A stretch of 64,000 bases of DNA, from positions 2,294,001 to 2,358,000 of the forward strand of contig NZ_CP029191.1 in assembly GCF_008642335.1 (NCBI RefSeq), in the 5' to 3' direction. The position numbers and the translations under genes were made by a program. Shown one piece after another: positions 1 to 7,205 of this stretch (its first letter is position 1; each line of letters starts with the position of its first letter). Source of the DNA: Streptomyces venezuelae. Its GTDB lineage: Bacteria; Actinomycetota; Actinomycetes; Streptomycetales; Streptomycetaceae. The notes beneath the pieces are model-generated. The model ran no database searches. It was not told where the DNA came from and saw only the letters and a program-made list of their open reading frames with translations.

Positions 1-204
1 GAGAAGCGGTCCGTCGTGTCGCACTTCAACAAGGCGACGAAGGGCAGGATCGTCCGCTCCCTGCTGACCACGGGGGCCAGCCCCAAGGACCCGGCCGAGC
101 TCGTCGAGGCGCTGCGCGACCTGGGGCACGTCGTAGAGGCGGAGGCGCCCGCCAGGGCGGGGAAGCCGTGGGCGCTGGATGTAGTGGTGCGCGAGATCCA
201 CTGA
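1..204 (+). CDS. yaaA: YaaA-family peroxide stress protein, C-terminal end (partial)
   Basis: Only the last 67 codons are present; the reading frame is open from base 1 and the start lies outside the window. The stretch VVSHFNKATKGRIVR is the conserved C-terminal signature of the YaaA/DUF328 family, whose E. coli member lowers free iron and limits oxidative damage during peroxide stress. The gene ends with TGA at 202-204. The next gene on the same strand is a KDPG aldolase about 125 bp on. I am fairly sure of the family because of the HFNKxxKG motif, but its function in this organism is inferred only from the family. Confidence 0.8.
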   Translation, partial: EKRSVVSHFNKATKGRIVRSLLTTGASPKDPAELVEALRDLGHVVEAEAPARAGKPWALDVVVREIH

Positions 205-277
205 GGCCTGAACCACCTCCCACCCCACCAACCCCACCAACCCCACCAACCCCAACCCCACCGCCAGCCCGTTGCAA

Positions 278-301
278 CATGCGCAACGGGCTTTGCGCAT
301 G
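278..301. promoter_or_regulatory. 9-bp perfect inverted repeat upstream of KDPG aldolase gene
   Basis: CATGCGCAA and TTGCGCATG form a perfect 9-bp inverted repeat separated by six bases. A second overlapping dyad, CCCGTTGC with GCAACGGG, begins just upstream. The site lies 28 bp before the likely ATG of the aldolase gene, where an operator would be expected. No run of T follows, so it is less likely to be a terminator for the upstream gene. The binding protein is unknown. Confidence 0.5.
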
Positions 302-328
302 CTGCGCACCTAGGTGCAGGATGCCCCC

Positions 329-973
329 ATGACCTCCGACGCCGCTTCAACCCCCGCCCCCACCTCCGTCCTCGACCTCGCCCCCGTCCTCCCCGTGGTC
401 GTCGTCTCGGACCTCGACGACGCCGTGCCGATGGCGCGCGCCCTCGTCGCGGGCGGGCTGCCCGCGATCGAGGTGACCCTGCGGACGCCCGTCGCGCTCG
501 ACGCGATCTCCGCCATCGCCGCGGAGGTCCCGGACGCGGTGGTGGGCGCAGGCACCGTCATCACCGCGCGGAACGTCGCCGAGTCCGTGGAGGCGGGCGC
601 CCGGTTCCTCGTCAGCCCGGGCTGGACGGACACGCTGCTGGACGCGATGCAGGGTTCCGGCGTGCCGTTCCTGCCGGGCGTCTCGACGACCTCGGAGGTC
701 GTGGCGCTGCTGGAACGCGGCGTGCGGGAGATGAAGTTCTTCCCGGCGGAGGCAGCCGGCGGCACCGCCTACCTGAAGTCGCTCGGCGCCCCGCTGCCGC
801 AGGCCCGGTTCTGCCCGACGGGCGGCATCACCCCGGCCTCCGCGCCCTCGTACCTCGCGCTGAGGAACGTCGGCTGCGTGGGCGGCAGTTGGATGCTGCC
901 CGCCGACGCGGTCGCCGCGAAGGACTGGGACCGCGTGGAGTCCCTGGCCCGCGAGGCGGCGAACCTGCGCTAG
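329..973 (+). CDS. eda: 2-keto-4-hydroxyglutarate / KDPG aldolase
   Basis: This is a cytoplasmic class I aldolase of about 214 residues, the usual size for the family. It cleaves 2-keto-3-deoxy-6-phosphogluconate or 4-hydroxy-2-oxoglutarate to pyruvate plus an aldehyde product. The catalytic glutamate lies in PAIEVTLRTP (about residue 48) and the Schiff-base lysine in EMKFFPAE (about residue 136); FCPTGGI is the phosphate-binding loop. I chose ATG 329 because AGG at 318-320 gives a normally spaced ribosome binding site; an in-frame GTG at 314 would add five residues. It is monocistronic and converges on the RNase H gene. The inverted repeat at 278-301 suggests it is regulated. Confidence 0.9.
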   Translation: MTSDAASTPAPTSVLDLAPVLPVVVVSDLDDAVPMARALVAGGLPAIEVTLRTPVALDAISAIAAEVPDAVVGAGTVITARNVAESVEAGARFLVSPGWTDTLLDAMQGSGVPFLPGVSTTSEVVALLERGVREMKFFPAEAAGGTAYLKSLGAPLPQARFCPTGGITPASAPSYLALRNVGCVGGSWMLPADAVAAKDWDRVESLAREAANLR

Positions 974-999
974 CGCGGCGGTCCCGCGCCGCCCCGGCG

Positions 1000-1037
1000 C
1001 GTCAGCGCAGGTGCGACGCGTCAGCGCAGGTGCGACG
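1000..1037. repeat. Perfect 19-bp tandem duplication at the 3' end of the RNase H gene
   Basis: CGTCAGCGCAGGTGCGACG occurs at 1000-1018 and again directly at 1019-1037. The second copy contains the stop codon and last codons of the RNase H/phosphatase gene, and the first copy repeats them beyond the stop. Because the unit is 19 bp and lies past the stop, the protein is unchanged. It looks like a recent slippage duplication between two convergent genes. Confidence 0.9.
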
Positions 1038-2532
1038 TGTCGTTGAGGAGGCGCAGCGACGCGTTGCCGTCGGCGTAGTACGCCACGGCCGACACCGACG
1101 CCGCCGAGAGCTCCATGCGGAACAGGGACTCCGGCGGGGCGCCGAGGGCGAGCCGTACCAGCGTCTTGATGGGCGTGACGTGCGTGACGAGCAGGACGGT
1201 GCGGCCCGCGTAGGCGCGGGTCAGACGGTCGCGTGCGGCCGACACGCGGCGGGTGACCTCGGCGAACGACTCGCCGCCCGGCGGCGCCGCGTCCGGCGAT
1301 GCCAGCCAGGCGTTCAGCTCCTCCGGGTGACGCTCGCGCGCCTCCCCGAACGTCAGCCCTTCCCACGCCCCGAAGTCCGTCTCGCGCAGGCCGTCTTCGA
1401 GGTGTACGTCGAGTCCGAGGCGGGCGGCGACGGTGTGCGCGGTCTCCTGGCAGCGCTTGAGCGGCGAGGAGACGATCGCCTGGACCGTGCCGCGCGCGGC
1501 GAGCGCGGCGGCGACGCGTTCGGCCTGCTCACGCCCCACGGCCGAGAGGACGGGGTCGGAACCCCCGCTCCCGGAGAACCGCTTCTCGGGCGTCAACGCG
1601 GTCTCCCCGTGCCGCAACAGCACGAAGGTCGCGGGCGCACCGAGATCGGCGGGCGCTGCCCACCCGACCCGCGGAGCCCGCGTGGCGCTGCCCGGCCGAC
1701 CGGCGGGGCTCGCATGGCCGCTTGCGGCGCTGCTGGCAGCCCGGGTGTCAGCAGGGCTGCTGGCGGCGCTGCTGGCGGCCCGGGTGTCGGCGCTCGCCGA
1801 CATGGCGCCGCGTGGAGCGGCGGCGTCAGCGGCCGAGGCCGTGCCGGCCGGAGAGACGGCGTCGGCCGAAGCAGCCGCGTCCCGCGCAGCCCCCGCGGCG
1901 GGAGCAGGCTTGCGGGCGGAAGAGTCCACGCCAGTGGCTACGTCGTCGCTGCCCACGGCGCCGCCGTCACCCGCGGTCCCGTCGGCCCGTCCCGCCATCG
2001 CCGCCCGGGCCCGCGCCGCGCCCGCCGCCGCGTCGCCCGGCGGTCCGGCGGGCGGCTCGGCGGCCGCGCGGGCCGCCCGCGCGTCGAGTTCCGCTGTGGA
2101 CGCCGACGGCGACCACGCCTCCCCCCGCTTGCCCGCGTCCATCGCCTCGTTGGCGAGCCGGTCCGCGTGCTTGTTCCGGTCGCGGGGGATCCACTCGTAC
2201 GTCACCTGGGACGAGGGGAAGATGCGCGCGGCCTCCGCCGCCAGCGGCTTCATGTCGGGGTGCTTGATCTTCCAGCGGCCCGACATCTGCTCGACGACGA
2301 GCTTGGAGTCCATGCGCACGTGCACCGTCGCGGCGGGGTCGAGCTGGTGGGCCGCCTTGAGGCCGGCCACCAGGCCCTTGTACTCGGCGACGTTGTTCGT
2401 CGCGACGCCGATGTACTCCGCCGCCTCCATCAGGGTCTCCCCCGTGGCCGCGTCGATGACGACCGAGCCGTAGCCCGCGGGCCCCGGGTTGCCCCGGGAG
2501 CCGCCGTCGGCCTCGACGATGAACTCGCGCAT
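1021..2532 (-). CDS. Bifunctional RNase HI / histidine (acid) phosphatase
   Basis: This is a 503-residue fusion. The N-terminal RNase HI domain (about 1-135) degrades RNA in RNA:DNA hybrids and has all four carboxylates: D9 in EADGGSRGNPG, E50 in NNVAEYKG, D75 in RMDSK and D124 in KHADRL. A low-complexity Ala/Pro/Arg linker of about 150 residues follows. The C-terminal histidine phosphatase domain (about 300-503) starts with the LLRHGET motif. The same fusion is known in Streptomyces and mycobacteria, where the phosphatase half has been linked to acid or alpha-ribazole phosphatase activity. The linker is unusually long. The gene is third in an operon with Nif3-like and zinc-ribbon genes, 20 bp after the latter. 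Confidence 0.92.
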   Translation of the reverse strand: MREFIVEADGGSRGNPGPAGYGSVVIDAATGETLMEAAEYIGVATNNVAEYKGLVAGLKAAHQLDPAATVHVRMDSKLVVEQMSGRWKIKHPDMKPLAAEAARIFPSSQVTYEWIPRDRNKHADRLANEAMDAGKRGEAWSPSASTAELDARAARAAAEPPAGPPGDAAAGAARARAAMAGRADGTAGDGGAVGSDDVATGVDSSARKPAPAAGAARDAAASADAVSPAGTASAADAAAPRGAMSASADTRAASSAASSPADTRAASSAASGHASPAGRPGSATRAPRVGWAAPADLGAPATFVLLRHGETALTPEKRFSGSGGSDPVLSAVGREQAERVAAALAARGTVQAIVSSPLKRCQETAHTVAARLGLDVHLEDGLRETDFGAWEGLTFGEARERHPEELNAWLASPDAAPPGGESFAEVTRRVSAARDRLTRAYAGRTVLLVTHVTPIKTLVRLALGAPPESLFRMELSAASVSAVAYYADGNASLRLLNDTSHLR

Positions 2533-2552
2533 GTCCAGGGGCCCTTACGTCC

Positions 2553-3296
2553 CTACAGGCCCGACTCGGACGTACGGACCAGGATGCGGCGGCAGTTCTC
2601 GCACCGCAGCACCGTGTCCGGGGACGCCGCCTTCACCTCGTTGACCTCGGTGATGTTGAGCTCCAGGCGGCAGCCCTCGCAGCGCCGCTGGTAGAGCTTG
2701 GCGGCGCCGACGCCGCCCTCCTTCTCGCGAAGCTTGTCGTACAGCTTGAGCAGGTCCGCCGGGACGGAACCCGCCACGACCTCGCGCTCCTTGCCGACGG
2801 TCGCGGTCTCGCCGTCGAGCTCCTCGAACGCGGCGTCGCGGCGCGCCGTCGCGTCGTCGATCTTCGCCTGGACCGACGAGACCCGGCCGGTGAGCTCGGT
2901 GACCCGCTCCTGCGCGGACTCGCGGCGCTCCATGACCTCCAGGACGACGTCCTCCAGGTCGCCCTGGCGCTTGGCGAGCGAGGCGATCTCCTTCTGGAGG
3001 TTCTCCAGGTCCTTCGGCGAGGTGACGGCGCCGGAGTCCAGGCGCTGCTGGTCGCGGACCGCGCGCTGGCGGACCTGGTCGACGTCCTGCTCCGCCTTGG
3101 TCTGCTCGCGGGCGCAGTCGCTCTCCTCGGTCGTCGCGGCGACGAGCAGGTCGCGCAGCTGCGTGAGGTCCTTGTTCAGCGACTCGATCTCGGCGTGCTC
3201 GGGCAGCGACTTCTTCTTGTGCGCGAGCTGCTGCAGGCGGGTGTCCAGGGCCTGGACGTCGAGCAGTCGGATCTGGTCGGCGGGCGCGGCGTTCAG
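2553..3296 (-). CDS. Coiled-coil C4 zinc-ribbon protein (CTG start)
   Basis: The product has about 247 residues. Residues about 1-185 are a long antiparallel coiled coil rich in Gln, Glu, Lys and Leu, and the C-terminus is a C4 zinc ribbon with RCEGC and RCENC. Family members are common beside Nif3 and RNase H in actinobacteria and may act as nucleic-acid or protein-binding adaptors, but no biochemical role is firmly known. No ATG, GTG or TTG lies near the expected N-terminus LNAAPADQIRLLD. The only fitting start is CTG, which overlaps the Nif3 TGA as CTGA, with GGAG seven bases upstream. Translational coupling to the Nif3 gene is therefore likely. Confidence 0.85.
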   Translation of the reverse strand: MNAAPADQIRLLDVQALDTRLQQLAHKKKSLPEHAEIESLNKDLTQLRDLLVAATTEESDCAREQTKAEQDVDQVRQRAVRDQQRLDSGAVTSPKDLENLQKEIASLAKRQGDLEDVVLEVMERRESAQERVTELTGRVSSVQAKIDDATARRDAAFEELDGETATVGKEREVVAGSVPADLLKLYDKLREKEGGVGAAKLYQRRCEGCRLELNITEVNEVKAASPDTVLRCENCRRILVRTSESGL

Positions 3297-4144
3297 TTGG
3301 GGGCTCCAGTTGAGTCGTGAGGTGCGGCCGCGTGGGCGGTCCAGGGGTCGGTGACCGTCTTCGAGACGTGGACGCGCAGTCCCCATCCGTGACGGTCGGA
3401 GATTTCGTCGAGCTGCGCGGCGGCCAGTTCGCACCACGGCCACTCGGTGGCCCAGTGCGCGGCGTCGAGCAGCGCGAGCGGAGTCCGCGCGCGGGCCTCG
3501 GAGACCGGGTGGTGGCGCAGGTCCGCGGTGAGGAAGGCGTCCACGCCCGCGGCGCGCACGTCGTCGAAGAGGCTGTCGCCGGAGCCGCCGCTGACCGCGA
3601 CGGTCCGGATCAGCGCGTCGGGGTCGCCCGCGACGCGGATGCCCTGCGCGGTCGCGGGCAGCCGCTTCGCGGCGCGCCCGGCCAGCTCGGCGAGTGTCAC
3701 GGGGTGGTCGAGCTCGCAGATCCTGCCGAGGCCCCGGCGGCCGTGCGGGTCGGCGGGGTCCGGCACGAGCGGACGTACGACACGGAGGTCGAGCGCGCCC
3801 GCGAGGGCGTCGGAGACGCCGGGGTCGGCGCGGTCGGCGTTGGTGTGCGCGACGTGCAGTGCGACGTCGTGCTTGATCAGGTCGTGGACGACCCGGCCCT
3901 TGAAGGTGGACGCCGCGACCGTCGTCGTACCCCGCAGGTAGAGGGGGTGGTGGGTGACCAGGAGCTGCGCTCCGAGCGCGACGGCCTCGTCGGCGATCTC
4001 CTGGACGGGATCGACGGCGAAGAGGACCCGGGAGACCTCCGCGTCGGGGTCTCCGCAGACCGTGCCGACCGCATCCCAGCTCTCGGCCAGATCGGCGGGC
4101 CACAGGGCGTCGAGCGCGGTGATGACTTCAGACAGACGGGGCAC
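3293..4144 (-). CDS. Nif3-like dinuclear metal-centre hexameric protein
   Basis: This 283-residue protein belongs to the Nif3/YbgI family, which forms toroidal hexamers with a two-metal site. Metal ligands are visible in LVTHHPLYL, HTNADRADPG and near the C-terminus (DAAHWATEWPW). The family has been linked to GTP cyclohydrolase-like or regulatory roles, but its substrate is unsettled. It is the first gene of an operon with the zinc-ribbon and RNase H genes, and its TGA overlaps the CTG start of the next gene. The start ATG at 4144 gives MPRLSEVITALD, typical of the family's N-terminus. Confidence 0.88.
   Translation of the reverse strand: MPRLSEVITALDALWPADLAESWDAVGTVCGDPDAEVSRVLFAVDPVQEIADEAVALGAQLLVTHHPLYLRGTTTVAASTFKGRVVHDLIKHDVALHVAHTNADRADPGVSDALAGALDLRVVRPLVPDPADPHGRRGLGRICELDHPVTLAELAGRAAKRLPATAQGIRVAGDPDALIRTVAVSGGSGDSLFDDVRAAGVDAFLTADLRHHPVSEARARTPLALLDAAHWATEWPWCELAAAQLDEISDRHGWGLRVHVSKTVTDPWTAHAAAPHDSTGAPN
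3294..3307 (-). promoter_or_regulatory. Ribosome binding site and CTG start overlapping the Nif3 stop
   Basis: On the minus strand GGAG (3304-3307) is followed by seven bases and CTG (3294-3296). The CTG shares two bases with the TGA of the Nif3-like gene. This spacing decides the start of the zinc-ribbon gene, since no standard start codon fits the conserved N-terminus. Confidence 0.7.
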
Positions 4145-4266
4145 GGAGAAAGGCTACCTTCCCGCTGCGCTCGGCATGTCGTGCGTTACGTACCGCTACG
4201 TGGGCGCTACGGAAAGCCCCGACGTGGTCGGCGGAAGCGCTGCGCGAGCGGCCCCCAGTCTCCGTA

Positions 4267-4346
4267 CCGCAGACGCGTCCGCTCAGCACTCAGCCGTGGC
4301 GTCTGCGGCTGCTCGCGAGCTGAGCGCGCAGTTCCCCGCGCCCCTG
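4267..4346. repeat. 80-bp hairpin repeat, copy 1
   Basis: The element begins CCGCAGACGC, which pairs with GCGTCTGCGG (4299-4308) to form a 10-bp stem with a 22-base loop. It ends with GCGCAGTTCCCCGCGCCCCT (4326-4345), a 20-mer whose reverse complement occurs twice near 56.7 kb. Copy 2 starts 130 bp downstream. Such elements recur between genes in Streptomyces; their function is not established. Confidence 0.85.
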
Positions 4347-4396
4347 AGGAGGCGCCCTGACGGGCGCCACGCGTGCGTGCTCGGCCCGTGCACCGG

Positions 4397-4476
4397 CCGC
4401 AGACGCGTCCGCTCAGCACTCAGCGGTGGCGTCTGCGGCTGCTCGCGGGCCGAGCGCGCAGTTCCCCGCGCCCCTG
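4397..4476. repeat. 80-bp hairpin repeat, copy 2
   Basis: This is nearly identical to copy 1. The stem is extended to 11 bp (GCCGCAGACGC with GCGTCTGCGGC, 4396-4439). Differences from copy 1 are confined to a few loop and linker positions. It carries the same terminal 20-mer (4456-4475). Confidence 0.85.
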
Positions 4477-4637
4477 GCGGGGCGCTCGCCCTGACAGGCC
4501 CCCACGGGGCACAGCACACCCGCCCCTGCCCTCTCAGGCGAATCAGGACATCGCCACCCTTCTGTGTGAAGCGGACGCCCGTCGGTGCCACGCCAGTGCG
4601 GGAAAAACTAGCTTCGGGGCCGGAGGTGACACTCACG

Positions 4638-5939
4638 ATGACAGCGCCACCAGCACCGACGGCTCCCCCGGCGCCGCCGAAGCAGCCGCCACCACCGGTG
4701 CGAGCCCGTGTCCGGGTCAGCGCATCCGCCCGCACCGCGGGCTGCATCATCTCGGCGGACGGGGCGTACGCCGCGCGCCTCGCCCGCGCCGCCGGATCGC
4801 CGGACGCCTGGTACCCCGAACGCTGGACCCTCGGCTCCGCCGAGCCGTACGCCGTGCCGCTGCCCGGCAACCAACCCGAGGAACCGGGCACGGAAGTGCT
4901 CCCGATGGCCGACGGCCGCGTCCTCGTCCACCGTGTGGTGGGCGAGCGGCACGTCTTCACCCTGCTGTACCCGACGGGCCCCGACACGGGCGAGGTGCCG
5001 CTGGGTGCCGTCGAGTGCGGGGAGCTGAGCCTGCTGCCGCCCGCACCCGGCGGCACCCGCGCCTACGCCGTCGCGCCCGGCACACGCTCCTCGGACATCT
5101 GGCTCGTGGCGGGCGGGGCCTTCGGCCCCGAACACCTCGCCGCGGTGCCGGGCCGCTGCTCCGGCGGGGTCTGGCTGGACGGCACCGACCGCATGCTGGC
5201 CCTCGACCGCGAGTTGGACGGCCGCACGAAGACGGTCGCGGTGGATCTGGAGCGCGGCGGCGAGGTCTCCCCGCTGCTGCAGATCTCCGAGGACAGCGAC
5301 GACCGGCTGCTGCTCGCCGACGCCGACAGCGGACTGCTGCTCATCCGCTCCGACGCGCCGGGCGACAGCCGCCTGGGCTGGGGCGTCCTCGGCGGTACGC
5401 GCCCGGTGCGCTTCCCGGAGAGCCTGCGCCTGCCCGACCTCGCCGTGACGCCGTTCGCGATCCAGCCGGGGCAGGTCCTGACGCCGGAGGCGTGCGGGGT
5501 CGCGCTGCGCATCGACGGTCCCGGCCCGGCGGATCCGGCGGGCGGGGGCAGTTGGCTGGGGGTTTGGCGGCCCGCCGCCCGGCAGGTCCATCAACTGGCC
5601 GCGCCCGCGGGATGGTTGACCGGCTCGGGGTGGTGGACGCGCGACGGCGAACTCTGCCTGCCGTACGCGACGGGGGCCGCGCCGTGCGGGGTGGCGCGGG
5701 TGACGGGTCCTGCGGCGCCCACGGTCGCGCCCCCGGCCGATCCTCCGGCCAACCCCTCGGCCGATCCCCCTGCCGATCCTCCGGCCAATCCCTCCGCCGA
5801 TCCCCCTGCCGCCGGAGCGTCGCGGGACGGCGCCCCGCCCGCCTCTCCCCCACCTTCACCGGATCCCCCGAAACCCTCCGCGACACGCCCGGTCCCCTTG
5901 CAACAGGCACCCCTCGGCGGGCGGACGGCGGGCGGTTAG
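4638..5939 (+). CDS. Uncharacterised protein with Pro-rich ends, possibly beta-propeller-like
   Basis: I do not recognise this 433-residue protein. It starts at ATG 4638 after a perfect GGAGGTGA. The N-terminus is Pro/Ala-rich (APPAPTAPPAPPKQPPPP). The core (about 30-360) is rich in short beta-strand-like segments with repeated Asp/Gly turns and Trp, such as SDIWLVAGG, GVWLDGTD and GSWLGVWRPAARQVHQL, which suggests a propeller or other all-beta fold. The last 70 residues are low complexity, with repeats of ADPPANPS. There is no signal peptide or membrane segment, so it is probably cytoplasmic. It stands alone on the plus strand, followed by a small gene. Confidence 0.7.
   Translation: MTAPPAPTAPPAPPKQPPPPVRARVRVSASARTAGCIISADGAYAARLARAAGSPDAWYPERWTLGSAEPYAVPLPGNQPEEPGTEVLPMADGRVLVHRVVGERHVFTLLYPTGPDTGEVPLGAVECGELSLLPPAPGGTRAYAVAPGTRSSDIWLVAGGAFGPEHLAAVPGRCSGGVWLDGTDRMLALDRELDGRTKTVAVDLERGGEVSPLLQISEDSDDRLLLADADSGLLLIRSDAPGDSRLGWGVLGGTRPVRFPESLRLPDLAVTPFAIQPGQVLTPEACGVALRIDGPGPADPAGGGSWLGVWRPAARQVHQLAAPAGWLTGSGWWTRDGELCLPYATGAAPCGVARVTGPAAPTVAPPADPPANPSADPPADPPANPSADPPAAGASRDGAPPASPPPSPDPPKPSATRPVPLQQAPLGGRTAGG
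5736..5807 (+). repeat. Two 36-bp tandem repeats inside the coding region
   Basis: Two adjacent 36-bp units (5736-5771 and 5772-5807) differ at two bases and encode the repeated residues ADPPANPSADPP. The period is a multiple of three, so copy-number change would alter tail length without a frameshift. Confidence 0.85.
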
Positions 5940-5983
5940 ACTCGCCCGGCTGTACGAACGATCTTCTTTACGGGGTGAATGGC

Positions 5984-6157
5984 TTGACTACGACCGAGAC
6001 CGTCACGGAGACACAGCAGAACACCGCTCCGACGATGTCGGCGACCGCGTCCACCGGCGCGCACGCCGGCGCGGGCAGGCACCGGGGACCGGTGTCCGAG
6101 CACGACGAGCAGGCGGCGCCGCGGGGGCGGCACCGCAGGCAGGACCAGCAGTCCTGA
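5984..6157 (+). CDS. Small basic/acidic hypothetical protein
   Basis: This small open frame encodes about 57 residues, starting LTTTETVTETQQN and ending in two GRHR-type motifs (AGRHRG and RGRHRR). The third codon positions are strongly GC-rich, which supports real coding. TTG 5984 has GGGG at 5972-5975 as a ribosome binding site; GTG 5975 would add three residues but has no site of its own. The protein looks disordered, without membrane segments. It is followed directly by a strong terminator hairpin. The function is unknown. Confidence 0.5.
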   Translation: MTTTETVTETQQNTAPTMSATASTGAHAGAGRHRGPVSEHDEQAAPRGRHRRQDQQS

Positions 6158-6184
6158 CCGGGCTCGCCCGCCGCACCGCAGAAA

Positions 6185-6227
6185 CGTCTCGCCCCTGTGC
6201 CGCCACGAGCGGCGCGGGGGCGAGACG
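6185..6227. terminator. Bidirectional terminator hairpin
   Basis: CGTCTCGCCCC pairs perfectly with GGGGCGAGACG, with an inner stem GCCGC/GCGGC. It sits between the small plus-strand gene ending at 6157 and the minus-strand SDR gene ending at 6254, so it can serve both. Confidence 0.8.
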
Positions 6228-6253
6228 CGTTCATGCCCGCTTGAGAGCCCGTG

Positions 6254-7195
6254 TCAGGCCCTCTTGAGACCCAGCACCTCCGCCGCCGCGAACGTCTCGT
6301 TCGGCGGGCGGTCCGCGTAGTACGGGGAGAGCGCCTCGTCCAGCTCGTCGAAGGTGAACGTCTCCTTCGCCGAGTCGAACCGCGCCGCCACCTTCGGCCG
6401 CTCGACGACAGCGACCATGCCGCCGTGGACCACCAGCAGCTGCCCGTTGACCCGTCCCGCCGCGGGCGAGGCCAGATACCCGACGAGCGGCGAGACGTGC
6501 TCGGGCGCCAGCGGGTCGAGCCTGCCGTCCGTCGGCTCCGCGAAGCCCGCGAAGACGTCCTCCGTCATCCGCGTACGGGCCCGGGGGCAGATCGCGTTCG
6601 CCGTCACCCCGTACTTGGCGAGCGCCAGCGCCGTCGACGTCGTCAGGCCGACGATGCCGCCCTTCGCCGCCGCGTAGTTCGGCTGACCCGCCGACCCGGC
6701 GAGGAAGGCCTCGGAGGAGGTGTTGACGATCCGGCCGTAGACCGGGCCGCCCGCCGCCTTGGAACGCTCGCGCCAGTGGGCCGCCGCGAAGTGGGTGGTG
6801 TTGAAGTGGCCCTTGAGGTGGACGTGGATGACCGAGTCCCACTCGGACTCGGTCATCGAGAAGATCATCCGGTCGCGGAGAATGCCCGCGTTGTTGACGA
6901 GGACGTCGAGTTTTCCGTAGGTGTCGATCGCCAGCTGGACGAGTTCGCGGGCCTGTTCGTGGTCCGCCACGTCGCCGGTGTGGGCGACGGCCCGGCCGCC
7001 CGCCGCGTTGATCTCGGCGGCGACCTCCTCGGCGGGCGCCGCGGACGCCTCGCCCGAGCCGTCGCGGCCCGGCTGTCCGAAGTCGTTGACGACGACGGCC
7101 GCGCCGAGCCGGGCGAGTTCGAGTGCTTCGGCGCGGCCGAGCCCGCGGCCCGCGCCGGTGACGATCGCGGACAGGCCCTCAAGTGGCAGTGACAT
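6254..7195 (-). CDS. SDR family 3-hydroxyacyl-CoA dehydrogenase (Hsd4A/MFE-2 dehydrogenase-like)
   Basis: This 313-residue short-chain dehydrogenase resembles the dehydrogenase part of peroxisomal multifunctional enzyme 2. The NAD-binding motif TGAGRGLGRA is at about residue 14, NNAG follows, and the catalytic Ser and YAAAK lie in NTSSEAFLAGSAGQPNYAAAK. It probably oxidises a (3R)-hydroxyacyl-CoA in beta-oxidation. I chose ATG 7195, which has AGAGG upstream, over TTG 7198. It is last in an operon after a zinc alcohol dehydrogenase and a MaoC hydratase, a natural pair for side-chain beta-oxidation. The operon has a KstR-type site upstream. The substrate, steroid or fatty acyl, cannot be read from sequence. 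Confidence 0.85.
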   Translation of the reverse strand: MSLPLEGLSAIVTGAGRGLGRAEALELARLGAAVVVNDFGQPGRDGSGEASAAPAEEVAAEINAAGGRAVAHTGDVADHEQARELVQLAIDTYGKLDVLVNNAGILRDRMIFSMTESEWDSVIHVHLKGHFNTTHFAAAHWRERSKAAGGPVYGRIVNTSSEAFLAGSAGQPNYAAAKGGIVGLTTSTALALAKYGVTANAICPRARTRMTEDVFAGFAEPTDGRLDPLAPEHVSPLVGYLASPAAGRVNGQLLVVHGGMVAVVERPKVAARFDSAKETFTFDELDEALSPYYADRPPNETFAAAEVLGLKRA

Positions 7196-7205
7196 CAAAG
7201 TCCTC

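Larger units (their letters stand above)
4145..4637. other. Gene-free 493-bp region with duplicated hairpin elements
   Basis: No protein-coding signal is convincing here. The region separates divergent genes, so it must hold their promoters. It carries two copies of an 80-bp element (4267-4346 and 4397-4476). The end next to the plus-strand gene has a strong ribosome binding site, GGAGGTGA at 4622-4629. Confidence 0.7.

Noticed and set aside
6251..7192. 313-codon plus-strand open frame
   Set aside because: It is antisense to the SDR gene, which has clear catalytic motifs, and its own sequence has no domain.
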